Source: Pseudonocardiales bacterium (GTDB taxonomy: Bacteria; Actinomycetota; Actinomycetes; Mycobacteriales; Pseudonocardiaceae). Taken from it: a stretch of 36,843 nt of DNA. This document shows positions 1-7,746 of this stretch, one piece after another. The stretch spans positions 1 through 36,843 of the forward strand of contig JAFAUB010000043.1 in assembly GCA_019243635.1 (NCBI GenBank), given 5' to 3'. The notes below the pieces were generated by a model. The model saw only the letters and a list, made by a program, of their open reading frames with translations. It was not told the DNA's origin and did not search any database. The first letter of the stretch is position 1, and each line of letters opens with the position of its first letter. A program made the position numbers and the translations under genes.

Positions 1-275
1 GGTGGGGCGGACAGGGAGACGCGCAGGGTGTCGCCGATGCCCTCGGTGAGCAGGACGGCGAAGGCGACGGTGGACTTGACGGTGCCTTGGAGGTGGGGTC
101 CGGCTTCGGTGACGCCCAGGTGCAGGGGGTAGTCGCAGCGTTCGGCCGGCTGTCGGTAGGCGGTGATCACGACCAGGGGGTCGTGGTGTTTGACGGAGAT
201 CTTGAGGTCGGTGAGGCCGTGCTCTTCGAACAGGGAGCATTCCCCCAGGGCGGACTCGCCCCGCTGGGCCGCCAT
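1..275 (-). pseudogene. ispG: ispG (gcpE) C-terminal fragment, 5'-truncated
   Basis: The minus strand reads as the later part of 4-hydroxy-3-methylbut-2-en-1-yl diphosphate synthase, the Fe-S enzyme of the MEP isoprenoid pathway. Blocks such as [31 protein letters not shown] and [13 protein letters not shown] are family hallmarks. The family is about 380 residues and these blocks lie in its second half, so about half the protein should extend rightward. Instead similarity ends near position 245 and a MITE-like repeat starts at 278. An in-frame ATG sits at 273-275 but cannot restore the missing TIM-barrel half. The gene runs off the left edge, so its C-terminus is unseen. It is probably a broken second copy; an intact ispG would be expected elsewhere. 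Confidence 0.75.
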
Positions 276-277
276 GA

Positions 278-439
278 CGACAGCCGCATCCGGTGATCTC
301 GAGGTGACATCGCGGGCCGCACTCCGGACACGATGATCACGGTTTGGGTGCGTGGAGCGACACCACGTGTCGCTCCACGCACCCAAACCGTGATCATGTC
401 CTGTCGGCTGCGGATCGAGATCACATCATGCGGCTGCCG
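278..439. mobile_element. MITE-like element, copy A
   Basis: The element is bounded by 25-nt imperfect terminal inverted repeats. The left end (278-302) begins CGACAGCCGCAT and the right end (415-439), reverse complemented, begins CGGCAGCCGCAT; both end GTGATCTCGA. There is no coding capacity. A second copy lies at 13111-13264 and shares both ends and the inner segment around GTCCTGTCGGCTGCGGATCG. Copy A also carries a 65-nt palindrome at 333-397 whose bulk is missing from copy B. The left edge coincides with the break in ispG. Non-autonomous mobility is inferred from the two copies and the end structure; no parent transposase is visible. Confidence 0.6.
333..397. repeat. 65-nt palindromic repeat, copy 1
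   Basis: A perfect inverted repeat: arms 333-362 and 368-397 (30 nt each), with the stem extendable by one pair to leave a 3-nt loop. The arms begin ATGATCACGGTTTGGGTG. A diverged element of identical length lies at 31354-31418 with related arms and a related centre (CGACAC then GTCGCT). It can form a long hairpin in DNA or RNA. A REP- or MITE-like origin is inferred. Confidence 0.75.
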
Positions 440-493
440 TACTACGCCGAGCGGGAGAGGGGCGGAGGACGGGCCGCCGCGCCGTGCGGGGCC

Positions 494-823
494 TCAGCCG
501 ATACGTGGACGGTAGCCGCCGCGCACGTCGCCAGAGGCCGCCGCGGTGGAGACGCGCTGTGTCGGATGCGGTCGCGGCGTGGGAACTCCGCACCAGAGCA
601 GCCGGCCGCACAGCCGACCTTGGGCGTCGTGACACCAGTGCAGCCCGCTCGGCCGCGGCAGGCTGAGCAGCACCACCGCGCCGGGTGAGAACGTGACCGC
701 CTCGCAGACCTCCACGATGATCCCGTCGACGTGCCTGACGAGCGCGAAGGCGACCATGGCCGCCGTCTCCTCCGCGATGGCCGGCTGCAGCAGAGAACGT
801 GTCACCGTCCGCACGGTGTCCAT
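494..823 (-). CDS. hypothetical protein (about 109 aa)
   Basis: A minus-strand frame with consistently G/C-ending third codon positions. It begins MDTVRTVTRSLLQPAIAEE and continues through a plausible folded segment (MVAFALVRHVDGIIVEVCEA, then VVLLSLPRPSGLHW) to a more basic, less conserved-looking tail. I do not recognise the family. The frame stays open upstream, but that part is antisense to the DUF5753 remnant, so the ATG at 821-823 was chosen; no convincing ribosome-binding site precedes it. It could also be a remnant. Confidence 0.4.
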   Translation of the reverse strand: MDTVRTVTRSLLQPAIAEETAAMVAFALVRHVDGIIVEVCEAVTFSPGAVVLLSLPRPSGLHWCHDAQGRLCGRLLWCGVPTPRPHPTQRVSTAAASGDVRGGYRPRIG

Positions 824-871
824 GTGCTCGGTGGCGATGCCCCACGCGGGCAGTACCCGCGCCGCCAGGAG

Positions 872-1036
872 GACCCGGCCATCGTGTTCCTCGACTACGC
901 GCACGCCAGCGGCTTCCTGGAGAAGACCCACGAGATCCGGCAGCACACCAGCGTGTTCGGCGTCGTCACGGCCAAAGCGCTCGACCCGGACGACTCGAGG
1001 CACAAGATCGCCGAGATCGCGGGCACGTTCGCCTAG
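872..1036 (+). pseudogene. DUF5753 (Scr1-type regulator) C-terminal remnant
   Basis: The segment from DPAIVFLDYAHASGFLEK to the stop (ending RHKIAEIAGTFA) resembles the end of the DUF5753 domain found in Scr1/WhiJ-type XRE regulators, where a V/IVF-x-E/D-Y...LEKPEE pattern is typical. The N-terminal helix-turn-helix and most of DUF5753 are not readable in any frame upstream; the frame from 731 is low-complexity and not family-like. These regulators are usually encoded just upstream of a DUF397 protein, as here. I infer a decayed regulator next to a retained DUF397 partner. Confidence 0.5.
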
Positions 1037-1195
1037 GCCACGACCGGCACAACGTGTGAGATCGTGACGAACCTGGTCGTCCAACACTGGTGGGACCGGG
1101 CTCCCGCTCTCGTGGGCGGCCAGGACGATCATTGTCAGCGACCAGGACAGCGCACATCAGACGACACGCCCCGGTCACGGCCGAACCGGAGAGCG

Positions 1196-1423
1196 ATGAC
1201 AGACCAACCAGGCTTCGAGGTACTGCGCAGCGCGCACTACCGCAAGTCCAGCCGGTCCAGCGGGGCACAGGCGTGCGTCGCCATCGGCCACACCGCGGGA
1301 TGGACCGGCGTGCAGGACACCACAGAGCACGCGGACAGCAGGAAGCGGACCACGCTGGCCGTGCCCACGCGGCAGTTCGCCGCGTTCGTCACGGCGATGA
1401 AGGACGGGCAGCTGAACCTGTAA
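1196..1423 (+). CDS. DUF397 domain protein (75 aa)
   Basis: A small protein with the DUF397 signature: an N-terminal YRKSSRSSGAQACVAIG block (normally W/Y-RKSSYS...CVEVA) and a C-terminal TLAVPTRQFAAFVTAMKDG block (normally L.V....W..F...VK.G). Length is typical. ATG at 1196 was chosen because GGAGAG lies just upstream; the frame is open further but without family similarity. DUF397 proteins partner Scr1/WhiJ-like DNA-binding proteins and affect development and antibiotic production in streptomycetes. Here the partner gene is only a fragment, so any function would need another regulator in trans. An intrinsic hairpin follows. Confidence 0.85.
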   Translation: MTDQPGFEVLRSAHYRKSSRSSGAQACVAIGHTAGWTGVQDTTEHADSRKRTTLAVPTRQFAAFVTAMKDGQLNL

Positions 1424-1447
1424 CCCGCCCGCCGAACCCGGCGGAAC

Positions 1448-1476
1448 GCCCCGGCCCACACCAGATGGGCCGGGGC
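1448..1476 (+). terminator. terminator hairpin after the DUF397 gene
   Basis: A perfect 11-bp stem (1448-1458 with 1466-1476, arm GCCCCGGCCCA) with a 7-nt loop, 24 nt after the stop codon. There is no long T tract, which is common in high-GC actinomycetes. Confidence 0.65.
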
Positions 1477-1897
1477 ATTCCTGTGGGCACCCGATACTGA
1501 TGATGCCTGCCGCAGCCTGTCCCGGCACGCTCCCGGTGGGTTGTCGTGGGCGGCGGCGTCACGATGACTGCGCCGGGACCCGACGTGCAGTCCACAGTCG
1601 AGATCACCCGGTCGTAGGGCGTCCGCGGCTGGGGTGGTGGCCGTGACCGCGACCTACGCCGGCGGCGCATCGCGGCCTTGCAGGCCGACCGGGGCGACTT
1701 CCGGCGGGTGGCCCGCCGGGCGGCCGAGCTGCGCACCGGCGAGCCGGTGCCGGACGACGAGCCGTGGTCGGTCACGCGTGTCGAAGCCGGCCTGTAGCCG
1801 GTGTACCGGGGTCACCATCGGCGAGCACACCCAGTCCACGAGAACCGCTCGGTCGAGACACCCATGAACCCCGCGATCCCGTCCCGAAGGGGCGTGC
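1477..1897. other. about 420 bp without an intact gene
   Basis: No complete gene. A plus-strand frame ending at 1797 reads ALQADRGDFRRVARRAAEL and closes GEPVPDDEPWSVTRVEAGL, with coding-like codon use but only a TTG as possible start. It may be a gene relic. Nothing else is supportable. Confidence 0.35.
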
Positions 1898-3034
1898 TCA
1901 TCTGATGGCGGCGCCGCTCTCGGGGTCGAAGAAGTACAGCCGCTCGAGATCCACGCCGATCCGGGTGGAGGTGCCCTCCCGCACTGCGGTGCGGCGGTCC
2001 AGGCGCGCTGTGAGCGGCCGCGAGGCGGCGGCGCCGTTGATGGAGAAGTACACGACGAGCTCGGATCCCAGCGACTCGGCTCGCGCTGTCGTCACCTGGA
2101 TGACCCCGTGCTCGCCGTCGCGCATGTTCTCGGTGGACACGAAGTCCTCCGGGCGCAGCCCCAGGAGAACCTCGTGGCCGGCGAACGGCCGCAGTGCTGC
2201 GCGCGCCCGCGGGGGGATCAGCACGCGGGAGCCGCCGACCGACGCGTACCACCCGTCGCCGGAGCGCTCGAGTGTCACCGGCAGGAGGTTCATCGCCGGC
2301 GAGCCGATGAAGCCGGCGACGAACACGGTGCCGGGCCGCTCGTATAGCTCGAGCGGCGTGCCGATCTGCTCGAGCGCTCCGTCGCGAAGGATCGCGACGC
2401 GGTCCCCCATCGTCATGGCCTCGGTCTGGTCATGGGTGACATAGAGCGTCGGCGCACCGATGCGCCGGTGGACGTTAAGGATCTCCGCGCGCATCTCGAC
2501 GCGCAGCTTCGCATCGAGGTTCGACAGCGGCTCGTCCATCAGGAACGCCGCCGGTTCGCGGACGATGGCCCGTCCCATGGCCACGCGCTGACGCTGGCCG
2601 CCCGAGAGCTGGCGTGGCTTGCGGTCGAGCAGGTCGGTGATGCCGAGGATGTCCGCCGCCTGGTCCACCCGCGCGCGGGTCTCGCGCTTCGGCGTGCCCG
2701 CCATCTTCAGTCCGAAGCCCATGTTCGCCCGCACGGTCATGTGCGCGTACAGCGCGTAGTTCTGGAAGATCATCGCGATGTCGCGATGTCGCGGGGGCAG
2801 ACCGGTCACCACGCGGCCCGCGATGCGTACCTCGCCGGCCGTCACCGCCTCGAGTCCGGCGACCATGCGTAGCGTGGTGCTCTTCCCGCAGCCCGACGGG
2901 CCGACGAGCACGACGAGCTCGCCCGGCTGCACCTCGAGGCTGATGTCGCGCACCGCGACGACGCCGCCCGGGAACTCCTTGCGGACGCCCTCCAGGACGA
3001 TCCCGCTCGTCGACGCGGTGTCAGGATGATCCAC
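1898..3034 (-). CDS. CUT1 sugar ABC transporter ATPase (MalK/UgpC/MsmK type, 378 aa)
   Basis: The ATP-hydrolysing subunit of a carbohydrate importer, acting on the cytoplasmic side of the membrane. Visible motifs: Walker A GPSGCGKST (45-53), Q-loop Gln 91 (IFQNYALY), signature LSGGQRQRVAMGRAI (from 143), Walker B AFLMDEP (163-169), switch His 201 (YVTHDQTEA), and a C-terminal TOBE region with EVLLGLRPED. The roughly 375-residue length with a TOBE tail is typical of MalK-like ATPases, which often serve several importers. It is last in a four-gene minus-strand operon and its start overlaps the end of the preceding permease by 14 bp. Confidence 0.93.
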   Translation of the reverse strand: MDHPDTASTSGIVLEGVRKEFPGGVVAVRDISLEVQPGELVVLVGPSGCGKSTTLRMVAGLEAVTAGEVRIAGRVVTGLPPRHRDIAMIFQNYALYAHMTVRANMGFGLKMAGTPKRETRARVDQAADILGITDLLDRKPRQLSGGQRQRVAMGRAIVREPAAFLMDEPLSNLDAKLRVEMRAEILNVHRRIGAPTLYVTHDQTEAMTMGDRVAILRDGALEQIGTPLELYERPGTVFVAGFIGSPAMNLLPVTLERSGDGWYASVGGSRVLIPPRARAALRPFAGHEVLLGLRPEDFVSTENMRDGEHGVIQVTTARAESLGSELVVYFSINGAAASRPLTARLDRRTAVREGTSTRIGVDLERLYFFDPESGAAIR

Positions 3035-3881
3035 TCAGCATCCCCCGGACGTGGCGGTTCAGGACGAGGGCGACGATGGCGGGCGGCAGGAGCGCGAGTA
3101 TGCCCGCCGCCGCCAGCAGCGGGTAGTTCGTCGTGTACTTGCCGACGTACTCCGGGATGAGTACCGTCACGGGCTTGCCGGCGCTGGTCGAGGTCAACAG
3201 CAGCGGGATCAGGAACTCGCCCCAGACCGACAGTACGACGAGCGCGCTGAGCGCGGCGATACCCGAACGCATCTGCGGCACAACCACGTGCCGGAACGCC
3301 TGCCAGCGCGTGCAGCCATCGATGAGGGCAGCCTCTTCGGGCTCGGCCGGCAGCTCCTTCACGTGGTTGTGCACCAGCCACATCGCCAGCGGCGTGGTCG
3401 TGCTGACGAACACCAGTACCAGGCCGAGCTTGTGGTCGATGAGGTGCGCGTCAGCCATGAGCTGGAACAACGCGATGACGACGGTGAATACCGGGACGAC
3501 GGTCGTCGCGACGATCGCCCGGAACAGCGCGCCGCAGCCGGGGAAGCGCAGGCGGGCGGACGCGTAGCCCGCGCTGATCGCGACGCACAGGATCGCGAGC
3601 GTCGACATCAGAGTGATCGATGCGCTGTTCCACATCGCGTGGGCGAACGCGCCGCTCTCCGAGACGGTGCCGCCGGCGTGTGAGCCGCTGGTGCCGCCCA
3701 GCAGCGAACGGTAGGGGTCGAGCGTCGCGTGACCAGGCAACCAGCGAGCCGGTACCGCCTGCACGTCGGCCTGTGTCGACAGGCTCGTGGCCACGCCGAG
3801 CCCGATCGGCGCGAGCGACCACAGGATGGTCGCGGCGATCGCCACGGTCCGCAGGAGCCGCGCGGCGGAGGAGTGTGTCAC
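3021..3881 (-). CDS. sugar ABC transporter permease, MalG type (286 aa)
   Basis: A membrane permease of the CUT1 family. An N-terminal membrane segment (ATILWSLAPIGLGVATSL) is followed by further hydrophobic spans and the cytoplasmic EAA loop, here EEAALIDGCTRWQAFRHVVV, which docks on the ATPase. The C-terminal LNRHVRGMLSG resembles the MalG-type FxRxxxxGLTxGAVKG end. The GTG start at 3881 overlaps the upstream permease stop (GTGA) and has AGGAGG upstream; the frame is open far beyond, but that part is antisense-like shadow of the upstream gene. It forms a heterodimer with the preceding permease. Confidence 0.92.
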   Translation of the reverse strand: MTHSSAARLLRTVAIAATILWSLAPIGLGVATSLSTQADVQAVPARWLPGHATLDPYRSLLGGTSGSHAGGTVSESGAFAHAMWNSASITLMSTLAILCVAISAGYASARLRFPGCGALFRAIVATTVVPVFTVVIALFQLMADAHLIDHKLGLVLVFVSTTTPLAMWLVHNHVKELPAEPEEAALIDGCTRWQAFRHVVVPQMRSGIAALSALVVLSVWGEFLIPLLLTSTSAGKPVTVLIPEYVGKYTTNYPLLAAAGILALLPPAIVALVLNRHVRGMLSGSS

Positions 3882-4822
3882 GTCGTCGACCTCCTGAAGG
3901 TGACCGCATAGACGGCCGCGAACAGCGCGGTGACGGCGGTGAGCATGAACGCGAGCGCTGTGCCGTGGGCGAAGTCGGCGTTGACGAAGGTGGTGTTGTA
4001 GACCTCCATGAGGATCGAGCGCGTGTTGAGCGCCGTGCCGTTGAGCACGTAGATCTCGTCGAAGATCTTGGTCGCCCAGACCGTGCCGACGGTCAGCGTG
4101 ACCGCGATCGAGGGCCGAAGCAGCGGCAGCGTGATGTGGCGGAACTGGCGCAGCGGCGTCGCGCCATCGACCGCCGAGGCGCTGTAGACCTCCTCGGGGA
4201 TGCTCTGGAGTCCCGCGATGAGGATGAGGCTGACGAGCGGCAGGACGCCCCAGACATGCACGAGCGTGATGAACGCAAGCGCCCACCCGCGACCGGCCAG
4301 CCAGACCTGCGGCTGGCTCAGGATGTGCAGCTGCTCGAGCACGCTGTTGAGCAGCCCGCTGTCAGGGTCGAAGACACGCCGCCAGAGCACGCCGCTGACT
4401 ACGGAGGGTAGTGCACACGGCAGGATGAGGATCGCCAGCACGATGCCGCGTCCACGGAAGGTCCGATGCAGCGCCACGGCGACGATCAGCCCGAGCGCGA
4501 GCTCGAGTGTCACCGCCAGCGCCACGTAGCTGAGCGTGTGCACGGTCGCGTCGCGCGCGGTCGAGGAGCCCAGGACCTCGCCGTAGTTGCGCAGGCCGAC
4601 GAAGTGCGGTTGGCCGCCGACGGCCGCGTCTCCGGACTCGAGGCTCGTCTGGAAACCCCGGACCAGCGGGTAGATGACGAGCGTCGCAGTGGTGACCACT
4701 GCGGGTGCCATCATCAGCATCCCGGCCCGAGTCGCCTCCCGCGCGGCGAGATCGACCGGCCTGCGCGGCCCCGACGGCGCGCCGCCGGGGTGAACCTCTC
4801 GGGTGAGGATGTCCGAGCCCAT
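3878..4822 (-). CDS. sugar ABC transporter permease, MalF type (314 aa)
   Basis: First permease of the operon. After a polar N-terminus come spans such as AGMLMMAPAVVTTATLVIYPLV, interrupted by a periplasmic loop, then the EAA loop EEVYSASAVDGATPLRQFRH and a last span MLTAVTALFAAVYAVTF. Six or so spans and about 310 residues fit the CUT1 MalF/LacF group. It starts 6 bp after the binding-protein stop and overlaps the next permease by 4 bp, so the genes are translationally coupled. The transported sugar cannot be told from the sequence. Confidence 0.92.
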   Translation of the reverse strand: MGSDILTREVHPGGAPSGPRRPVDLAAREATRAGMLMMAPAVVTTATLVIYPLVRGFQTSLESGDAAVGGQPHFVGLRNYGEVLGSSTARDATVHTLSYVALAVTLELALGLIVAVALHRTFRGRGIVLAILILPCALPSVVSGVLWRRVFDPDSGLLNSVLEQLHILSQPQVWLAGRGWALAFITLVHVWGVLPLVSLILIAGLQSIPEEVYSASAVDGATPLRQFRHITLPLLRPSIAVTLTVGTVWATKIFDEIYVLNGTALNTRSILMEVYNTTFVNADFAHGTALAFMLTAVTALFAAVYAVTFRRSTT

Positions 4823-4828
4823 CGCCGC

Positions 4829-6136
4829 CTACGAACCGGAGGTGGCCAGCTCCGTCGCCTTCGCGGCGAGCTGCTTGAGCGCCGCCTCGACGCTCATGTC
4901 GCCCTTCACGGCGGCGTTGAGCAAGCCCTGTGCGGTGGAGCTGAACTGGCCGTACCACTTCGGCGCGCCCTGCGGGAACAGCGGCACGACATGGGTGAGC
5001 TCGTCGCTCAGGACGGCACCACCGTCGAGCTCGCCGCTGGTGGCCATCGACGTGACAACCGAGCCGCGGCAGGGCACCATGCCTGCATCCTTGTACAGCA
5101 CGCGAAGGGTGGCCGGCTGCATCCACCACTCGATGAAGGCGCGGGCCGCGTCCTTGTGCCTGGCCGTCACCGGGATCGCCAGGCCCTCAGGCAGGCCGAA
5201 CGTCGTGCCCGGGCCGCGGACGCCGGGGACGAGCGCGGGCTTAGCGTGAGGGGCGATACTCGACTCCTTGGGGTCGTTGGCGGTCGCCAGGTTACCCGGG
5301 CTCGCGGCGAGGAGGATCGCGCTTGAGCCGGCGGCGAACTGGTCGAACGCAGGTCCGTTGTCGAACGTGACGCTGCCCGGTGAGACCCAGCCGTTCTTGA
5401 GCGCGTCGACCTCGAACCGCAGGGCCCGGTAGCCGGCCGAGCCAGGGTCGGCGAACAGGGGCTTGAAGTCCTTGTCGAAAAGCTGACCGCCCATCGCCAT
5501 GGTGAGCAGGTACCACGGCGTGACACCGCCTTCCGTGGCGGCCATCGGTATGCCGAGCGGGTAGCGCACGCCCGAAACCTTCAGCCTGGCCAGCACCGGG
5601 CCGAGCTCGGCGAACGTCTTCGGGAACTCACCCAGACCGGCCGCCGTGAACATCCCGGCGTTGTACAGCGACAGGCGATAGTCGTTCGAGTAGCAGGCCG
5701 CGTAGGTGTGACCGCCCACGTCGAAGGCCGCGTCGGCCTGGGCGAGGTCCTGCACCAGCGCCGGATCGAGCACCTTCTCGACCGGCTCATACCACCCGGC
5801 GGCGGCGAACTGACCCGTGAAGGACCAGTCGAACTCCGTCACGTCGGCGACGTAGGTCTTCGCCGTGTTGGCGACGACCAGCTTGGAGCGCACCGCGTCC
5901 CAGCTGGTGACCTCGACGCTCACCCGCACGCCGGTCTTGCGCGTGAACTCGGCCGGCAGCCCCCCGGGGATCTTCTGCGGCAGCAGGACGCTGATCTCCT
6001 GACCCTGGATCGACACCTTGTCGCGCGGCGCGAACCCCGAGCTTCCGCCGCCGCTGTCTCCACCGCCGCACGCCGCGATGATCAGTACGGCCGCACCGGC
6101 CACCGTCGAGACAACGCCGCGCCGCGCGCGCTTCAT
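4829..6136 (-). CDS. ABC transporter sugar-binding lipoprotein (435 aa)
   Basis: The extracytoplasmic solute-binding protein of the importer (SBP family 1). From the ATG at 6136 it has a twin-Arg-like basic start (MKRARRGVV), a hydrophobic core and a lipobox IIAAC, with Cys about 22 residues in, followed by a Gly/Ser linker; the mature protein would be membrane-anchored by lipid. The body contains YNAGMF, a segment typical of these proteins, and FIEWWMQPAT near the end. A longer frame upstream (to 6223) adds 29 residues before the signal peptide and is unlikely. A GGGCGGTGGG stretch serves as ribosome-binding site. It is first in the four-gene operon; no dedicated regulator or glycosidase is adjacent. 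Confidence 0.92.
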   Translation of the reverse strand: MKRARRGVVSTVAGAAVLIIAACGGGDSGGGSSGFAPRDKVSIQGQEISVLLPQKIPGGLPAEFTRKTGVRVSVEVTSWDAVRSKLVVANTAKTYVADVTEFDWSFTGQFAAAGWYEPVEKVLDPALVQDLAQADAAFDVGGHTYAACYSNDYRLSLYNAGMFTAAGLGEFPKTFAELGPVLARLKVSGVRYPLGIPMAATEGGVTPWYLLTMAMGGQLFDKDFKPLFADPGSAGYRALRFEVDALKNGWVSPGSVTFDNGPAFDQFAAGSSAILLAASPGNLATANDPKESSIAPHAKPALVPGVRGPGTTFGLPEGLAIPVTARHKDAARAFIEWWMQPATLRVLYKDAGMVPCRGSVVTSMATSGELDGGAVLSDELTHVVPLFPQGAPKWYGQFSSTAQGLLNAAVKGDMSVEAALKQLAAKATELATSGS

Positions 6137-6233
6137 CACCCACCGCCCTCGTTGCGCACCACCAACCGGCTGAAGTGCCGCAGCCGATGGGCTGCCGAGG
6201 CACCGGATCAACGCCGACATCATCCCGTGTCCG

Positions 6234-6953
6234 TCACCCGCCCCGTCGACCTTCTGTGCCGGCCCCTCGCAGGCCGGCCAGGCCCTCGCTGGTGGCCCCG
6301 TAGAAGACGGGCAACGCGAGGAAGACGGCGAGAGAGATGATCGGGGTCACCGTGGCGCCGAGGACCCCGCCACCGGCGTAGAGGACGATCCCGGCCACCG
6401 CCCGCTTGCGCTCATGGTGGAAGAACCGCTCCTCGATGTCGTGGTGCACCAGGTGGGAGCTGTTGCGCAGGTAGTGGTAGAAGACGAGCCAGCTGAGGCA
6501 CATGAGGACGGCGACGAGGGCGTAGAGAGCCGCCGCCGTCCGGGCGTCGGTCGGGTCACCCTCGCGCAGCGCGTCGGCCAACACGGCGGTGGGGAACGGC
6601 AGGAGGACGGTGGTGAGCAGGATTCCGAGGTTGGCCCAGCTGAGGGCTCGGTCGAGGTAGCGGATCCGCCGGAAGGCGGCGTGGTGGTTGGTCCAGATCA
6701 CCCCGACGTAGAGGAACGACGCCAGGTAGCCGAGGTAGGCCGGCCACAGCCGCACCAGCCCGGCGAGGAGCTCCCCGGGCTGGTGGGCCGGGACGCGCAG
6801 GTCGAGGACCAGGATGGTGATGGCCACCGCGAGAACCCCGTCGCTGAACGCCTCCACCCGGTTGGTGTCCGACAGTCGCCCGCGGGGATGCTCATGGTGG
6901 CTCTCCTGGCCGGTCCGCCGGGCTGCGCCGGACCGGCCAGGCCTCCTCATCAT
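6234..6953 (-). CDS. TMEM175-family (DUF1211) membrane protein, probable potassium channel; 5' end uncertain
   Basis: The body has the family motif RVEAFSDGVLAVAIT at the start of the first helix (R...FSDG, the selectivity helix of TMEM175 channels), then about five more hydrophobic spans, among them YLGYLASFLYVGVIW with the NHH motif. The start is a problem. The frame can begin at an ATG sharing TGATG with the pirin stop (6953), but then an inverted repeat (6906-6940) would lie in the coding region. A better site, GGAGA seven bases before an ATG at 6895, is in a different frame. So either translation starts at 6953 by coupling, or a one-base shift lies between 6895 and about 6850. Confidence 0.8.
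   Translation of the reverse strand: MMRRPGRSGAARRTGQESHHEHPRGRLSDTNRVEAFSDGVLAVAITILVLDLRVPAHQPGELLAGLVRLWPAYLGYLASFLYVGVIWTNHHAAFRRIRYLDRALSWANLGILLTTVLLPFPTAVLADALREGDPTDARTAAALYALVAVLMCLSWLVFYHYLRNSSHLVHHDIEERFFHHERKRAVAGIVLYAGGGVLGATVTPIISLAVFLALPVFYGATSEGLAGLRGAGTEGRRGG
6906..6940 (-). terminator. hairpin after the pirin gene
   Basis: A perfect 12-bp inverted repeat (6906-6917 with 6929-6940, arm CTGGCCGGTCCG) and 11-nt loop, 13 bp downstream of the pirin stop. It is likely a transcript-end or processing hairpin separating pirin from the TMEM175 gene. Confidence 0.55.
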
Positions 6954-7669
6954 CAGCCGGTGGCCCAGACGAGCACCTCGGTGCCGTCGGGCCCTGCGGC
7001 GAGCCGAGGAGAGCCCGCCCCGGTGAGACGGGCCGCGTCGCCTTCACCGAGCCGACCGGCGCCCTCCAGGTCGGCGGCGCCCACCGCCACGAACAGATGG
7101 GCGTGGGGCGCGTCGGGGAGCTCCACGACCTCACCGGGGCGAAGCCGCCCACCCCAGAGCACGGCGTCGCGCTGGCGCAGCGAGATGGCCGCGTCATGGC
7201 CCTGCCCGGAGGCGACGGGGACCAGCCCACCCCGGTCCAGCTCGGCGTTGATGTCGAGCTGCTGGTAGCCGGGGTTGACGGAGGCCGTGTCGGGCAGCAC
7301 CCACATCTGGACGAAGTGGACGTCCTCAGCTCCGCTCGGGTTCATCTCCGAGTGCCGGATCCCGGTCCCGGCGCTCATCCGCTGGGCCAGCCCCGGATAG
7401 ATGAGTCCCCTGTTCCCCTGGGAGTCCTTGTGCTCCAGGCTGCCCGACAGGACCCAGGTCACGATTTCCATGTCCTGGTGGGGATGGGTGGAGAACCCGG
7501 TGCCGGCTCGCACCCGGTCGTCGTTGGAGACCAACAGCAGGCCGTGGCCGGTGTTGGCCGGGTCCCAGTGCCCGCCGAAGCTGAAGCTGTGGCGGGAGTC
7601 CAGCCAGCCGGCGCGGGTGTGGAACCGCTGCTCCGCGCGGCGAACGTCGATGGTCGAGGCGCTGATCAT
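6953..7669 (-). CDS. pirin family protein (238 aa)
   Basis: A bicupin of the pirin family, iron-binding, sometimes with quercetinase activity or a redox-sensing role. The N-terminal cupin shows the hallmark blocks GFSTHPHQDMEIVTWVLSG and RMSAGTGIRHSEMNPS with the metal-ligand His and Glu residues. The C-terminal cupin has LRPGEVVELPDAPHAHLFVA. ATG at 7669 was chosen because GGGAGG lies 5-6 bases upstream; a longer frame (to 7705) reaches into the divergent promoter. It is transcribed away from a MarR regulator, a common arrangement that suggests control by it. Confidence 0.9.
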   Translation of the reverse strand: MISASTIDVRRAEQRFHTRAGWLDSRHSFSFGGHWDPANTGHGLLLVSNDDRVRAGTGFSTHPHQDMEIVTWVLSGSLEHKDSQGNRGLIYPGLAQRMSAGTGIRHSEMNPSGAEDVHFVQMWVLPDTASVNPGYQQLDINAELDRGGLVPVASGQGHDAAISLRQRDAVLWGGRLRPGEVVELPDAPHAHLFVAVGAADLEGAGRLGEGDAARLTGAGSPRLAAGPDGTEVLVWATG

Positions 7670-7688
7670 ATGGCCTCCCAGCTGAGTC

Positions 7689-7707
7689 AGGTGATAGTGT
7701 GACACCT
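7689..7707. promoter_or_regulatory. possible operator between pirin and marR
   Basis: A short inverted repeat with AGGTG and CACCT arms separated by 9 nt lies in the 77-bp divergent intergenic gap. MarR-type regulators bind such sites in their own divergent promoters. The symmetry is weak, so this is tentative. Confidence 0.3.
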
Positions 7708-7746
7708 AACGATGCGACCACATGCAACTATTCCCTCTGGACGGAG

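Noticed and set aside
494..1132. Full 212-codon minus-strand version of the hypothetical gene
   Set aside because: The first third is antisense to the DUF5753 remnant, whose plus-strand frame shows family similarity; only the part from 823 is kept.
3882..4286. Upstream extension of the second sugar permease frame to 4286
   Set aside because: This part overlaps the other permease in a different frame and is His/Arg-rich; GTG at 3881 with AGGAGG and stop-start overlap is the real start.
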